DNA of 64,000 nucleotides from the NCBI GenBank assembly GCA_027574665.1, contig CM050656.1:8321501-8385500 (forward strand), written 5' to 3'. The notes beneath the pieces were generated by a model. The model was not told where the DNA came from. It worked only from the letters and a program-made list of their open reading frames with translations, and searched no databases. The translations under genes and the position numbers were made by a program. Below are positions 25,301-38,450 of this stretch, piece by piece. Source of the stretch: Rhynochetos jubatus. Taxonomy: Eukaryota > Chordata > Aves > Eurypygiformes > Rhynochetidae. The stretch's first letter is position 1, and every line of letters begins with the position of its first letter.

Positions 25301-28003
25301 CAAATGCCTGGTGGCAGAATTCCTTATAGTGGGGGGGATATGGATACAGCCATCCTTCCAATAGGAAGGAACAAGCAGCCAAAATTGTATCAAATGTATG
25401 TTGAAATTTCCCCTATTTTTGCACAGGAACATCTGTACCATGCAGAATAGGTAAACTGAGCCCTGGTGCACCACGGTATTTTGGCTCTGTATGGGATGGT
25501 GTGAAGGAGGAACATGGTCAGAGAAAATTATTCTGTTTCCCCCTCTTTAATTTGTGTTTTTCTGGTTACATGAGGTCGGAGGAAATAGTACTGCTTCTGC
25601 AGATGTAGCAAGATGTCTGTGGAGAATCCCTGTTGCTTCATAGAGAAGTCCATTTCAACTGTAGGCCATTGAATGTGGTCATCCAAATACAGTCTCCATG
25701 GCACCAACAGTGGTGGTCCTGCTAAAGCTGAATGCATGGCAAGGAAGCCTCCATGTTTCCGGGAGACATTCTCACTTCAATCATCACCCCTTTGTTTTGA
25801 AAGCCATTGCTGGCTCAAACCACCTTCAATGCTATGCTTTGAACCAGAACTTTGAACGTTCCAAAGCAGAAGCCTAGAGTAAGAAGCTGCAAGGTGCCTT
25901 ACCGAATACCAGGCTGTTCTCAGGACAATGGTAAGGCAACTGAATGAATCTCTCTATTGACTAGTGTCCAACCTACATTAGAAAGGTAGTGACTGCACGG
26001 ATGCCATGGTGATTGACACCATCTGAAATGTCAAGGAACTGAATGAGGCAGGAAGATAATGGTGGGCAGGGAAGTAACTTAAAGGTGATTGAAGTGATTT
26101 CCTGACACCCTGTTCTGTTTTCGTAGGTCTCCTAGAGTCTGCATAGCACATGCAGCTGGCACCTGTTGGATAGTACAAATGAATTGCAAGTGTAAACATC
26201 CTAGGTTTTGTGCTCATCTTAGCACTGAGTAGCCCCACTAGTTCAAGCCACCTAAAGACCAGTCAACAGTGTGTCACTGGTGATGGAAGCAATGACACCA
26301 TCTCATGGTGGCATCTCTGTGTGATGTCAACTGCTGTCTGCATTTTTTTCACCTCTTAATTTTTTTCCGTAAATATCCCCATTGTGCATACTGACTCACA
26401 CTTTGTATTAATGAGAAATGTAAGGCTTTAAAAAAACAATTGCACTGTAGCCTCATTACTATGAAAAATCCATTACATGGAAGTCATTTGTCAAAGCCAA
26501 CTGTTTAGTTGCTGTAATTTACATATTTATCAAGTTTGATTGGAATGTAATGACTTTGACTTTCTTCATTTTTTTTTAACCTTTCTAACCCTCTTTCCAT
26601 GAAGATGACGGGGTTTTTTCCCCTTTATGGGAAAGGGCAAAACATAATTCAATTTATATCCACTAATAAATGTATGTGTTAGTGTTTCAAATAATGTCAG
26701 TGGTTTTTTAACATTAGAAATGAGTTACATTTCCATGTTTTTGCATGGAAATTGACCTGGTTTCTTATAAATCCATGAAGTTTTTGTCACTACCAAGGGG
26801 TCTGGCTGGCAAAGAATAGACAGCGCAAGACTCTGTAAATGAGATAATGACTGTGAAGATATGCAGTTAATATTGGATCTCCATAATTCTTGTAGTTGAA
26901 GGATCAGACACGCATGGGTTTCCAGCATAATCACATGATTTATTATGGATGATTACTTTCATTTGCATCTGATGCTGGGAGGTTTGTGACAGAGCACCAA
27001 CTAGGAGCATTATATTCCCTTGAACACAGGGGCTGGAGACCCAGGAGGCTGGTGAGGACAGTGATCCACACAAGCATCTTACACCCCAGTGAGCTGTTAC
27101 AAGACAGACAGTCAGAGGTGACGAGAGCTTGCTGTAGCAGATGATACTGGGAGTTGTTAAAGCCAAGCAATGTGGCACTGCTTGTTTGCAACTGGCCTCA
27201 AGTGAAGAAATCTCTTCCCAATGCAATGGAAAAGGCTAGAAAATATGATACAGTGGCTGCAAGAATGACAGGTGAAGAGCAGAATGCCAGCTCTCATCTG
27301 AGCAGTGAAACTTCCTCTATAAAAAGATTGTAAGGACATGAGAATTGAGCAGATCTGTGCTGTGCCTGTGTGTAAAGGTTCATCTGAAGAGGTCAGTTAG
27401 TTCCTCTGGAATATTCTATGGCATGAGCACAAGCTAAAACAATGCATACAAAATTAAGGCATTTTAAAAAATATAAACACCAAGGGAAGAGGCAAGTGAG
27501 AAAAAGATTGAAATTCAGCAAAAGAAATTGCTGGCTAAATACCAAGAAAAATATCCTCAGGGTGAGACAATGGAATAGTTTTGCACAGAAATTGGGTGCT
27601 GGCCAGATGAGGATGGTCTAGACGAGCTAAAAGGTCCTTGCTGGATCAAATGTGAAAGGGAATACAGATATTTTAGTGACTAACTTTGAGAGGCAGTGAA
27701 TATCAAGCAGCAGGTGGCCAGCCAGAAATACAAACTACGTGACAAAAAAATGATCTGCTACAGAAGTTGTGGCATCCAGTTTGTCAGCCACTTCTCTGTC
27801 CTCTGCTGCTTCACAGCATCTCCCACTTGACATTCCCATCTTTGACATGTCCCATCCTTTAAATAAATGATGGCTGAGAGTGATCCCCCTGAGCTTCAAC
27901 TTGGAGCGTGTTTTTATTAATTTATTTCTTGCTGTGCTAGACTTCTCCACCTCCACTTTTAAAGGCTCCTTTGACTTTAAAATTCTCCATAGGCTTACTG
28001 CCT

Positions 28004-28029
28004 TGAGAGAGAGTGTGTGTGTGTGTGTA
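28004..28029. repeat. Short compound microsatellite (GA)n(GT)n
   Basis: Four GA units are followed by two short GT runs that meet in a GG step. It is a short imperfect microsatellite. Confidence 0.8.
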
Positions 28030-31000
28030 TAAAGGGGTTTTAACCATTTGCTGACTAGATATGGTTTACAAAGCTCACACAGCCTTCCAGTGTGTGTGTA
28101 TGCAGACAACAAAATGTGTTTTCACGTAAGCACCATGCTACACTGATTGACTGTGCCCCTGAAATTTACTGCTAACTAATGATGGGACAAGAAAGACAAT
28201 TAGGATTGGTAGACACTTGTGTGCATGTGAAGTTAATGTGGTGCTTAGAGATTTTGGAGAAGAATCACGTCTGAGAGGAACTGTACTTGGTTTGATGTAA
28301 GGCAGGGGACACACATGGCAGGTAGGTTAGAGTGGGAGAAGGCTTTACGTGTCCAGGTGGAATTTAAACATCTTTCTGATAATTGTTTTTGCAGCAGAGG
28401 GGAAAATGTCATAAGCAGCATCTGAATAAGAATTGCAGCTTGCTTAATTCTTGGCCCTTAATGAGGATGGAAAGTGCCCTACCTCTGGGCATGCATCTCA
28501 TCCTTTTCTTTTGAAGGAAAGGACAAGGGTGTGACAGAACTTCCTCCTGCCAGACTGTGGGATATGTAGTATAGGTCAAATATTTTTAGTGCACTTCTGT
28601 CTGAGGTCGTGTCAGTTACCCTTGCTGATGCTGGAGTCATATTCAAAAGTGAGTGGAATACATACACCTGAGCAAAGCTGATTTAGGACTGTTGAGACTC
28701 CTCCTAAGCCAGACTCCAAGACATCACATCCCTCTGATTCAAAACTGAGAAGGATCAGTGAACAAAAGCAGGGGCCTGGCAGTGTGTCCAGGAGAGGTAA
28801 CCCCACTCCTTTGTGAAAAAGGAATGCTTTCTGCACTCTCTGTGATTTGAAACCAATATCTAACTTTACAGTAAAGAAGGATATGCTTCTGGCTGGTTTT
28901 GGGATGTGCTTGAGTGTTTCAGCCCTGAGGGTAGTCTGCATCCCCCATCTTGCCTGAGGTATTTTGAGGTTTGGATTTGGTGTGTGAGACCGCCTACGGA
29001 GCATGTCAATTTTTTGTTGCTGCATATTTGTGTCTGAATTCTGATTTTGGGCAAGCTGGGAATGTGAAGAGGCTATTCACTTGTGACATGTGGGCTCAAG
29101 CCTCTCTCCGAAGAGTGTTGGCTCTTCCAGGAGAGGTCAGTGTCACGTTCTGAGGAGCACTGCTCTTCATGAATCTCATTTCAGCAGGTTGCTTTTTATT
29201 GACCGCTAGCTCAGCTACCGAAGAACACACTGTCATAGTTCAGTAAAGGCCAAAACCTCTTGCAGAACACCTTGCACATCCTGCCTGGGATCACTGCTTT
29301 CAAGCCAAGTCTTGTACACTGAAGGCTTTATTCTGTTTAACCCTGTCACTCCCTCTTCTTCCTCCCAGGGAGGATCAGTTAAAGCAAGTGAATAAGAAAA
29401 ATAACCAACTCCTGTGTCCTGTAATTGAGCATGGGGTATCCCCACTTATTCATACTTTGTTTTAGGAAGAAGAAGAGAGAAGGGTTCATGTTGTTAAAGT
29501 CCGTGTCCAAAAGGTGGAATGCAGGACATGAATTTAGTGACAGTCTTGGTAGTATTGCTTTGCTGTTCCCCCCAGGTTTGAGTCTTTAGCTCAAGTGGCT
29601 GAAACTTGGGTTGCTTTTCACTCATTTTTTCTTCCCAGAATGAGACCTGGCCCTTCTTAGAACAAGATACCTGAGTAGCTAGCTGTCCATCTTTACTCAC
29701 CATTTCATGCTTCTATCTTTTCTTCATTTCTGCTCCTGTTGTGATTTTTGCCTTTTTTAAGTGAAGAGTATAGCCCCAGTCGGTAGAGGTTTTCCAGTTA
29801 CAGCTTCTCAGAAACATGTTTCCTGATTTCTGCATGTTGTCTTGCAGCTTGTTCCTTCTCTGCTATTTTATCCATTGGCCTTGACAGGTTAAAGATGCTG
29901 AACTGGAGGATTCTGGAGCTGCATCTCATGGCAGCTATAGATGTCCTTTTTGGCACTGCATTCCTTGGAAGTATCTGTGGTGAGTGCAAGGATGTGTGCA
30001 TCTCAGGGAAACTAGAAGAGTTTAGAGTATGTACTGGGACTCTCAGTTCTGTTCTGAAGCGCACGTGGTTTTGCTCAATTTGTATATGGGAAAAACTAAG
30101 CACTGAAGTTAATCACAGGCAAATCCACAGCAAAACTCAAAGGAACAGGAAAAAAAGTGTCCTGGCTGCTGCTGTAGCTGCTGGACTACCCTGTGAGTGG
30201 TCGGTAATTCCCTCTTTGCTATCTTGGCTGAAATTCTAACATAAATTATTCTCTTATCTTTCAGCCCATGCATACTTGTAGCAAACAAATATAGCCTTAG
30301 CCCTCTCCACTGGAGAGAGCTGATAGAGAATTGCTTTATAACAGGCCCTGGCAATATCTTTTGAATCCCTGGATTTTAAAGACAAACTGAAAAAAGATAC
30401 CCATGTAACTTGTAGTACTGCAGGTAGCAATGTCTTGGACCTGAATATTTTATTTCTATCTCTTTGTATAAAATGAAGGCTAGCAGGGTGGTGAGCAGTT
30501 CTAGAGGGTGATAGCTGTGAAAAGAGAGAGGAGGATAGGTAGCAGTTGGTATCGATTCCTTCCCTAAAGATGAGGCCTGTTTCCTTTGTGGCTGAAGGCA
30601 GCTCCTTTGTGTTTCTACCTCATATCCACTGATGTGGAGTTGTGGAGCTCAGTTAAGGGAACCCTGTGGAATGGCTGAAAATCCATACTTTTACTGGTGG
30701 TAACTGGAGAAGTGTTGCTACATGCATAAGCTACTGCATTTCTGTCTGGTGCAAAATTTAATTGGTTTATTCAGTTTGTAATTTAATGGCAACCTGAAAA
30801 AAACCAACAGGTGAGTGTTGTAGATCAGAGTTCATGTATTCAGCTTCAGATAGGTGAGTTCTGACTTTATAGAATTTAAGGAAATGGCATTGAAAGACAC
30901 GCAAGTAAAATGAAGACTTTCAGCAAATCATGGCTAGAATGTTTTTGGCTCGGTAGTTTTCATTCTTTTCCCCGCAGGTAAACTTTACTTTCTTGTTCTA

Positions 31001-31869
31001 TATCATCTGAAGGACACATGTATTTTCTGGGATTTTGGGAATGATTTCTGGGGTTCTGGGATTAGACATCAAATTTAACAAGATGATATATAGCTTTGAG
31101 GAGACACATTTGATGTACCACTTAGCCTTCCCATAATTTACTGCCTGCCTCTGGTCTCTGGAGGGCAAGGGGTTTATCTACACTCCAACCTGACTTTATA
31201 AATAGCAAAGCAGGAGAGGGAAAAAGAAAGCAGGCTGGGGACCTGCCTGCTAAACTGTTATGATATGACAGTGATGCAGGTAGGTAACATTAAATGCTAC
31301 TGTCTGCATCCTTAATTGTGAGTTGTCATCACCTTGGCCGTTTGAGGACGATAATGTGCTGTTCATATTCCAGCTTCCTATTCTTATCTGTAGGACTGTA
31401 TGTTCCAACATTCAAATGCTTATGTATAACATAAAAACAAAAACTCAGAGGTTTTGGGGAGTGTTTTTTTAGTGGAGACGAGGAGAGGGGCAAGATGTGA
31501 GGGTACCTTGGCTTGTTTTGCATGCAGTTAATTTTCCTGTCTCAAAAGTGTAGCAAGCTGACAGTATCAGAAAGCCCAAATGGAAAAAATGATTGCTTCC
31601 AGTACGTAAGGAAGATTAAAAACAAACAAGTGGAGCTGGGAGGTAAGGGGCTCTATAGTCGTTTGCCATTTCTGATATTGCAAATAGCTCGACGGTATCA
31701 TTTGATCTATGCTTCAGCATAATTTTACCAGGAGATATTTCTGGCCTTTTGCTTTACAGTCAGATCCCTTTGCTAGGCTATTAGGCTGAAAAGGCAGTCA
31801 AGTATTAACATCGAAACTGTTTATGTAACCTCCCACTCATGGAACCCCTCCAAAATACCCAGCATTTGA

Positions 31870-31891
31870 GGGAGGGAAGGGGAAGGAGGGG
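31870..31891 (+). other. G-quadruplex motif
   Basis: Four G-runs (GGG at 31870-31872, GGG at 31874-31876, GGGG at 31879-31882, GGGG at 31888-31891) have loops of 1, 2 and 5 nt. They fit the standard quadruplex rule of four runs of at least three G with loops of 1-7 nt. They are on the AGBL4 sense strand, so the structure could form in both DNA and pre-mRNA. Confidence 0.55.
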
Positions 31892-32429
31892 ATGAAAACC
31901 AAGACCTGGATAGAAACAGTGCCTGCTCTGGGATTTAAATAGGTCAGCTCATTTCACTAAATAGAAGTTAGGCCGTTGATCTATGCCCATCTACTTAAAC
32001 TGTCATCAAAGTTCCCTTAGCTGCGTTCCAGCAGAGATTGTTGGCTGTTAAAGAGATGCGAAAGGCATTGTTACAGAGGATTTAGAGGGTAGAGGAAGGA
32101 GGAACAAAGAAATAGCCAGGCAAGGAGATCATACAAGTATTATGCTGTCAGATTCCTGGTGGCACTGACAAGTGTTGATAACTCTTTCAGCATCTACCTT
32201 CAGAACACTGAGTCCCACTTTCCTACCCTGCTCCTGCTCCCTTTCCTATAGGATGCTCGCATATGGCGTAAGTCTGAATGTTCCTTTTTTCCCTTTTCTG
32301 CTGGAATATATTTAATTTGCTTTGAAAGAGAGCAAACCCAAATCCCAGGGCCTCTGAATAAGGGGGAGTGAAGGAGGGGGAATACAATGAATGTCTTAAT
32401 CCTGTGTCACCCTGTCTTTGAGACACTGT

Positions 32430-32790
32430 GCTACATTAAATTGATTTTGCAGATGAAAGCTAAAAGCTAAGCAAAAGCCACCAATCTATTTTGCCTAAAG
32501 ATGATTTTAGTACTCTTTATGTTCCCCTAAATGACAAACCAATTTGTTACCTGCCTACATAAACATTTGCCTATATTAGCACCAGAAATGTTTTATTTTT
32601 ATTAGCCCAAACTTTATCTTTTTATGAAGACACAGGGGCCCAATAAAATTAGTGTGCAAATATAATACCCAATTTGCATTTTTCCATGGTCAGCAGAAAA
32701 GCTGAGCAAAATCAATTTGATATTAGGTCAGCATATACATCAATAAAGCATACGCACACACAGGACCATTGTAATGGTCCCTGTAATTTC
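32430..32790. promoter_or_regulatory. Possible conserved noncoding element
   Basis: This AT-rich unique interval contains ATTTGCAT, an octamer-type POU site, near 32676, a nearby TGCAAAT-like string, and several AATTTG/CAATTT pairs. It ends in the 18-bp palindrome at 32763-32780. I see no repeat family or open frame of note. Its regulatory role is inferred from texture only. Confidence 0.25.
32763..32780. repeat. Perfect 8+2+8 palindrome
   Basis: GGACCATT and AATGGTCC are separated by GT, making an 18-bp near-palindrome with no mismatch in the arms. It lies at the right edge of an AT-rich interval that looks conserved (about 32430-32790). Confidence 0.6.
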
Positions 32791-35509
32791 TAAGCTGCCA
32801 GAGTAAAGAGATTAAATAATATTAAATGCTCCAAAATAGCTTTGCTTTTAAGGGGAATATAAAAAGAGAGAGACACTTTGGAATAAAATGGGCAATAAAG
32901 GATAATAGTTGCACAATCTCCAATTTTAAAACATTGTGATGACCTCGGAGGCCGGCTTCCTGCTAAACGGCCCCAGTTCAGCAAAGCGCTTATGCCAACG
33001 CTTACTGCACAACACTGTGTTTAAGCACATTTTTAAACACAACTGAAGTCTGTCAGACAAGTCACTTAAGAATCAGAGTCAGGGCCAGAACCTGAATGAA
33101 GATCCACAACTTGAGACATTTGGTTCGAGTTTTGATCATTACATGCAGAACTGTCGCTGTGTAGAAGGTCCATGCACAAGTGAGGCTTTGCTAAACAAAA
33201 ACCCTCTGTGCTCCTGGTGGGAGTATCTTGATGTGGTGGTAGGTGAGTCAGTGAGCAATGAGGGCACCTTGTAGCAGCACTCCCCCTACGCAGAACCGGC
33301 CTCCCATGGAATCTGCATGGGACCCAAGATACTTCTGCCTCCCTTTCCACGTAAAACTATCTGGGAATAGGTGTCTGACTTTCAAAAACTGTCGTCCAGT
33401 CTTTGCTTATCTCTGTGGAACAAATAGTATCATTTCTACCTTCTGTGCAATTAATTTCTTTGTACCTCTCAAACCAAGTATAAGAAGGCAAGAAAGAAAA
33501 GCTCATGTTTATTTGACCTCACCAGGTCGACTGGGATTTAGTGGTGACCACAAATGGTGTTCTTTTGCACTTTGTGTGGCCGAGATGTGCACTCTTAGCT
33601 GAAATGACATTTGTGACCAGAAGTAACTAAAATAAATGGATTTAGGTGCTAATCTGGTCTCTTAGGAAAAGCCAGAGTATAGTAAATGCTACTTGGATTT
33701 GATTTGCTAAAGTAGGTTCATGTCGTAGAGACCAGGCAGTCAGGACAGCAACGACATCAGTGTTTGCTTTTGACGCAGATGTTACAGTTCTGTTGCGCAC
33801 AGACAAGCTGAGACAGCACAGTGAAGTGTAATGAAACAGAGTTCTTTTGATTTCCTCTGTGGAGTCTTTAACTCAGGGTTTTGAATATAGAATGCTGGCA
33901 ACAGCCCACCTCATACTGCAGAGTACCTGAGAAAGGAAGACAATATGGAATTTATTTGCAACGGATGCACGTGTTTCATTAAAATATACGTGGGCATTTA
34001 AATCAAATTATTTTTTGGCATATGTTTTTAGGGTGATAGATTTCCATTTCTTCTAATTACAGCCTTCTGGTCTTCTACAGATGGGGTGAAATGTGGGAGG
34101 GGAGAAAGGCATGCTTTTCCTAATACCTTGCCCCAACTTTGAAGTCCTGCGCAAAGGAGTGGAATTCACTTCCAAGTTCTCCTGGTGGGTGCCAGATAAA
34201 GGCTTTCTGGAATAGACTTCTAGGGTCAGACTTGCTCTTCCTTTGTATTCCATCAGCTTTAGTACTAATTTGTGCACTTGCATCATTACCATACCATGGC
34301 TACACGACTTAAACCACAAATCTGCAGTCTCTCTGCAGTCTGCTTCTGGTCTGATGTGGTAGCAGGAAAGATCCTGGATGTTGAGCAAAGTTCTACCTCC
34401 GTTCTGTTACAGCACTTCGTTTGGTAGTGCAAATGGGTTTCTATAAATTTAATATTTCTGCATGAAATTTCTAGATGCTTATTATTAAGCTACTACATGC
34501 AAATACTGTCATTTTCCTGGTTTTGTAGTAGCATAACAATGAAAATGGCTAACTGAATTTGCTGCTTTCTGATGGAGGTTTAGATTTTGACCCGACTATC
34601 TTTTTTTACTAGAAATTGTTTTTCTGTGGGACACTGTTTTAGTTGCACTACTGCAACATGTAACCAAAAGTGGAAATCACTGTTTCCTGGGTGAGAGCTG
34701 GGGAAGTGTTGCCAATGGGATTGCTTTAAGTGTGGTTGGTTTGTACATGTTATAGCACTAGAGGAGAAGGAACACGAGTGCCAAAAGCACAAGCGACATT
34801 CAGAGCGAGACTTTCGAGTTGCTTGCTTGTAGCTAACTGGATTTCTTTTCAGTATGACATATGCTTGGTGTTTATCACCACTGTGGTAGCTGCAGAGTCA
34901 GAATAGATATTGAGGTTAGCATTGCTTATTCTGACTAACACCTTAGATCTTCACAGTTTTGTACAAGGGAATTCTCCTCTGCAGCAGAGCAACAGGCTGG
35001 TAGCGGGTGAGTAGCAGGCTATGAGGGTGCAACATGTAGTGGCAGATTGTTTAGGTCCCAGTCAGATTTTTAAGGCAAGTATTTTCAGTGATGATGGTAG
35101 TGGTAGCCATCAGAGGGAAAAGGAAGTGCTGAGTTCAATCTTCAAGATACTTTCTTAAAGAGAAAATGAAAAAGGAATCTCAAAATGTATAAATTTCTTC
35201 CCTTGGAAAACTTTTTTGTCAAATAGGTTTGTTTCTGAGAAACACTGCTGTGGCAGTTGGAAGGGTAGAAGGAGTACCACAACAGACTATTTGTCTGCAT
35301 TTCCACAATTGGCCAAGTTGTGGCTAAATGGAGCGTGCCTTTCCGTCATTTTGCTTAAGTGCTTTTGGCATCTACTGGGCAAAGCTATACACTTCTATTC
35401 TTTTTAATTTTGATTGATCTTTTCAATCCTGAAGTGGAAAATAGGATGCCTTTCCAATGAAATTTTTATATTAAAATATTGATAGGAACACCAGTTTTTG
35501 TGTCTTCAT

Positions 35510-35562
35510 AAAAGAAGCCTGTGCACACCCAGGCTCAAGACAAGGAACAAAAGAAGCCTGTG
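35510..35562. repeat. 14-bp direct repeat pair
   Basis: AAAAGAAGCCTGTG occurs at 35510-35523 and again at 35549-35562. The pair begins an unusual segment that continues to the CCAAT and TATA motifs near 35.7 kb and may belong to an old, decayed mobile element. Confidence 0.6.
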
Positions 35563-35705
35563 TGAACTCAGACTTATGATCCCTTGAATATGTTAAACCA
35601 CCAGAATACCTGGAATATCTAAATGACATGAATATCTTGAATGTGTCAAATGAACTTGTCTTGAGTATCTTAGGGATCGGGAAGTCTGTACACTCAGGGT
35701 ACCTC

Positions 35706-35775
35706 AGCCAATGGGGAAATGGGGAACGTCTCTTTCATTCACTCTTGCACTTTTAGGCTATATATAGACCCACAG
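35706..35775 (+). promoter_or_regulatory. Possible core promoter: CCAAT and TATA boxes
   Basis: AGCCAAT at 35706-35712 is followed 46 bp later by TATATATAG at 35759-35767, the spacing of a classic promoter. Just downstream, an ATG at 35779 opens a frame that begins MKTALLVLGLTGMFGG, which looks like a signal peptide, but the TATA box is too close for that ATG to lie in the transcript it would drive. The segment could be the remains of an LTR U3, a cryptic promoter or coincidence. No known gene is recognised. Confidence 0.3.
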
Positions 35776-37463
35776 AGAATGAAGACAGCTCTGTTGGTGC
35801 TTGGACTTACAGGAATGTTTGGAGGTGTGTGCCTGTACATATGTATGTGTGATTCCTTTTATGGCAGGATGTTATGGAGACCAAGACAGGCATGTGAGGC
35901 TGGATACATGATTTCCAAGACCAGCCATGGGATGGCTGGATGGAAGGGTTACGATGCACAGCCGCTGGGTTAGGGTTCAGGCTGGGAGTCCCACCTGTAA
36001 GTAATTTTACCGTATTCATCCTCATGTAGAAGATGGCACTGAATTTTCTAGGCTTTCCAAGCTGTATTAAAGATAATACGCTTTTCCAAAATGTTAACAG
36101 TAACACTTAAGGAATGTTTATTTGCTCATGCAGATGCAGTCATTGTGAAGTCCAAACACTGAAAATGACCTTTAAAAAAAAGCTAACAGGTCACATTATT
36201 TCATCCATCTCAAACAGCAGAAAGAAATACATCTGTGCACAGTCACACATGCCATGTGTTTTATTGTTTCTGTATGAACAATGTAGGATATTTCTTAAAG
36301 AAAAAGATCTATAGAGGTATTGTTGGGCTTGACAAACTTGGAGAAAGTCTGCTTCGTGAAGATGGACAGCCAGCTGTGCCTGTGCTCACTTTGAGCACTG
36401 TGTTCTGGGAGGCTAGGTACTATGGAAGGGTCTGTGCATTCACACTGCAGCAAATGTACTGGACTGGAAAGTGAGTGATGCATCGGGGGTTGTAAACCAA
36501 GGTGGAGTGAAGTTGCTTGGCATTGAGTGCACGGTGGTAATTTGGTTCTCTTCCATCCCCCAAGGAAACTGGCAAGGGAGGTCGTGGTTTGCACCCAGTG
36601 CCCCATCTCCGATTGACTCCAAGCAGCTTTGCACTGAGCCCTAAATTAGGAAAGTTCAGTTCCAGAGGAAAATGAACTAATGATTTTAGTAACAGTTATG
36701 AAGGATAAAGCATAAATAACACAAATGTTCTAATGAAAACCAAAGAAAACCAAAGCCACTAATCCTCTGTCCAAAAGATTCCCTAACCAAGGAGCTGTTC
36801 CAGCTCCAAACAGTGGCAGTCGTGTTGCTGAGCATCACTTCTGTGCTGAGCCACTGTCTCTTTAAAGTAATGCTGCTCTTCTGAGGGACAACTCCTCTCT
36901 TCTTGCAAGAAGTGATCCCAGCCTTATCTTTTTGCTTGTTAAAGTTGGTTTTCTGATTTATCTCCTTCCTCCTGCACTACTTAATGTTAATGCAAATGAT
37001 GTGGGGTGGTCATCAACTTCTAGCTGGTGGTGGTATGTTCCTTTTTGCTGCTTCCCACTTTTCTTTAGCAGTCAGAATTGACCTCACCAGCTGCTGTGTT
37101 TGTCAGAGATTCTTCCTTGTATTTCTTTGCCTCTGGGGCTCAGAAACACCAGCAAATGGAGAAACTGGAGTATGAAAGAACAAATGAATGGCTGAGTTAA
37201 AGGGTGAGCAGCTGTAGGACATTTAGAGAGGCTAAGGAAATAAAAAAGAAACCTGCTGAGATTGTCTCCTGAGAACAACCAAAAATATATCGATTATTCC
37301 TGTGGTGCTGTTAGGTGTGATTTACCACTGGGGAAACTGAGCATGTGTAAGAATTCAGGAAATCAAAAAAATAACTCAAGTATGGTCTCGAGGACTCCCA
37401 AACATGTTTGAAATTAGAAGTCTATGTTTGGTTATACATATAATGCATCTATCTAATTAAAAG

Positions 37464-37479
37464 AAAAAAAAAAAAAAAA
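37464..37479. repeat. A16 homopolymer
   Basis: Sixteen consecutive A's follow ATTAAAAG. The 300 bp before it show no reading frame or repeat that would make it the tail of a retrocopy. Confidence 0.85.
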
Positions 37480-38084
37480 CAAACCCAAAATCAAACCACA
37501 AGTTTGGATATAGTTTCCAAGCTCCTTTCAGTGTGTAGACTTTTTATTTTAAACTGAAGATTTTAAATGTCTGTAGCAACTGGATCCTGCTGTGTTTAGT
37601 ATTACCCCTGCTGTGTGTGTGTTCAGATCTTGCTAAGACATCTAACTGAGGTCCTGACCTCTTATGGTCTTTAAAATTCCCAGAACCCATTTTGAAAGAG
37701 CATAATTCTTATTTCCTGTTTACTGAATGCAATCACTGCACAAACAGAGAAAACATCCTGCTTGACCCATGCAGTTTAGGGCTGAAGGAAGTGGCCAAAA
37801 TAGTGTGGTTGCAATACTGGGGGGGATTAACCCATGTTAAGTTCAGTGTAATTGAGATCTAAGTCTCCCTTCCACCTATCTGTAATTTGAAGGGGACCCA
37901 GCATATTTTCACACCCTCCCTGGAGAAGGTTGCTGGATTTAATCCTGGTCTCTTTTCCATGCTTTATTGTTTTTGAACATCTCTTTCAGTCAGGGCAGAT
38001 GAAGTCCCAAATAGTTAAGAGATAAAAAAATAAAAGTAACTCCCCAAATCCCCCAGAGCAAAGACTATTAAATATAATGTGTTA

Positions 38085-38450
38085 GAACTTTACCCTTGGT
38101 TGGCACCGTTAAGGCTTGTATCCAGTGTAATGGGGGTGCAATTGGCTTTATGTTGTGAATGGACCCCCACGGTTGTTCTTGTCACCCCGGGGGGACATTT
38201 ATCACAAGTGAGAGAGCAATTACAGTGCAGTTAAACGCACTACAGTAAATCTTGGTTTTTAGAAAGAGAGTTAACTTTGTTGTTGTGGGTTTGGCTGCAT
38301 GTCATTAGTTTTGCAGCCCTTAAGCAGTCTGCTATATGGCCTGGTATGGAGACCCAGTGAGACGGCCTCCTTTAATTATAGACAGTGCTTATTTATAATG
38401 TATGACCAATTTTAATAAAAGGGTATGCTTTAATATTAATGCCCGTTGTG
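38085..38450. promoter_or_regulatory. Possible conserved element just upstream of exon A
   Basis: The 370 bp before the polypyrimidine tract of exon A hold a CACCCCGGGG string, AGCAATTACAG, TTTAATTATAG and the palindrome TTAATATTAA. An AGTGC/GCACT pair surrounds AGTTAAAC. No repeat is recognised. The composition suggests a constrained regulatory or splicing-related element, but this is unproved. Confidence 0.25.

Larger units (their letters stand above)
17101..31860. other. Intronic stretch without recognised features
   Basis: About 14.8 kb of unique sequence with short open frames on both strands that look random. It contains only small simple repeats, listed separately. A cluster of minus-strand frames at 26725-27339 was examined and not accepted as a gene. 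Confidence 0.55.

Noticed and set aside
26725-27339. Cluster of overlapping minus-strand frames resembling a small gene
   Set aside because: The frames overlap in different phases, are Cys/Ser-rich without a family pattern, and cannot be joined by convincing splice sites.
28612-29025. 137-codon ATG-initiated frame, minus strand
   Set aside because: No domain, signal peptide or homology recognised, and no supporting gene structure; consistent with chance.
35967-35977. GGGTTAGGGTT, telomere-like repeat
   Set aside because: Fewer than two full units; too short to be an interstitial telomeric sequence.
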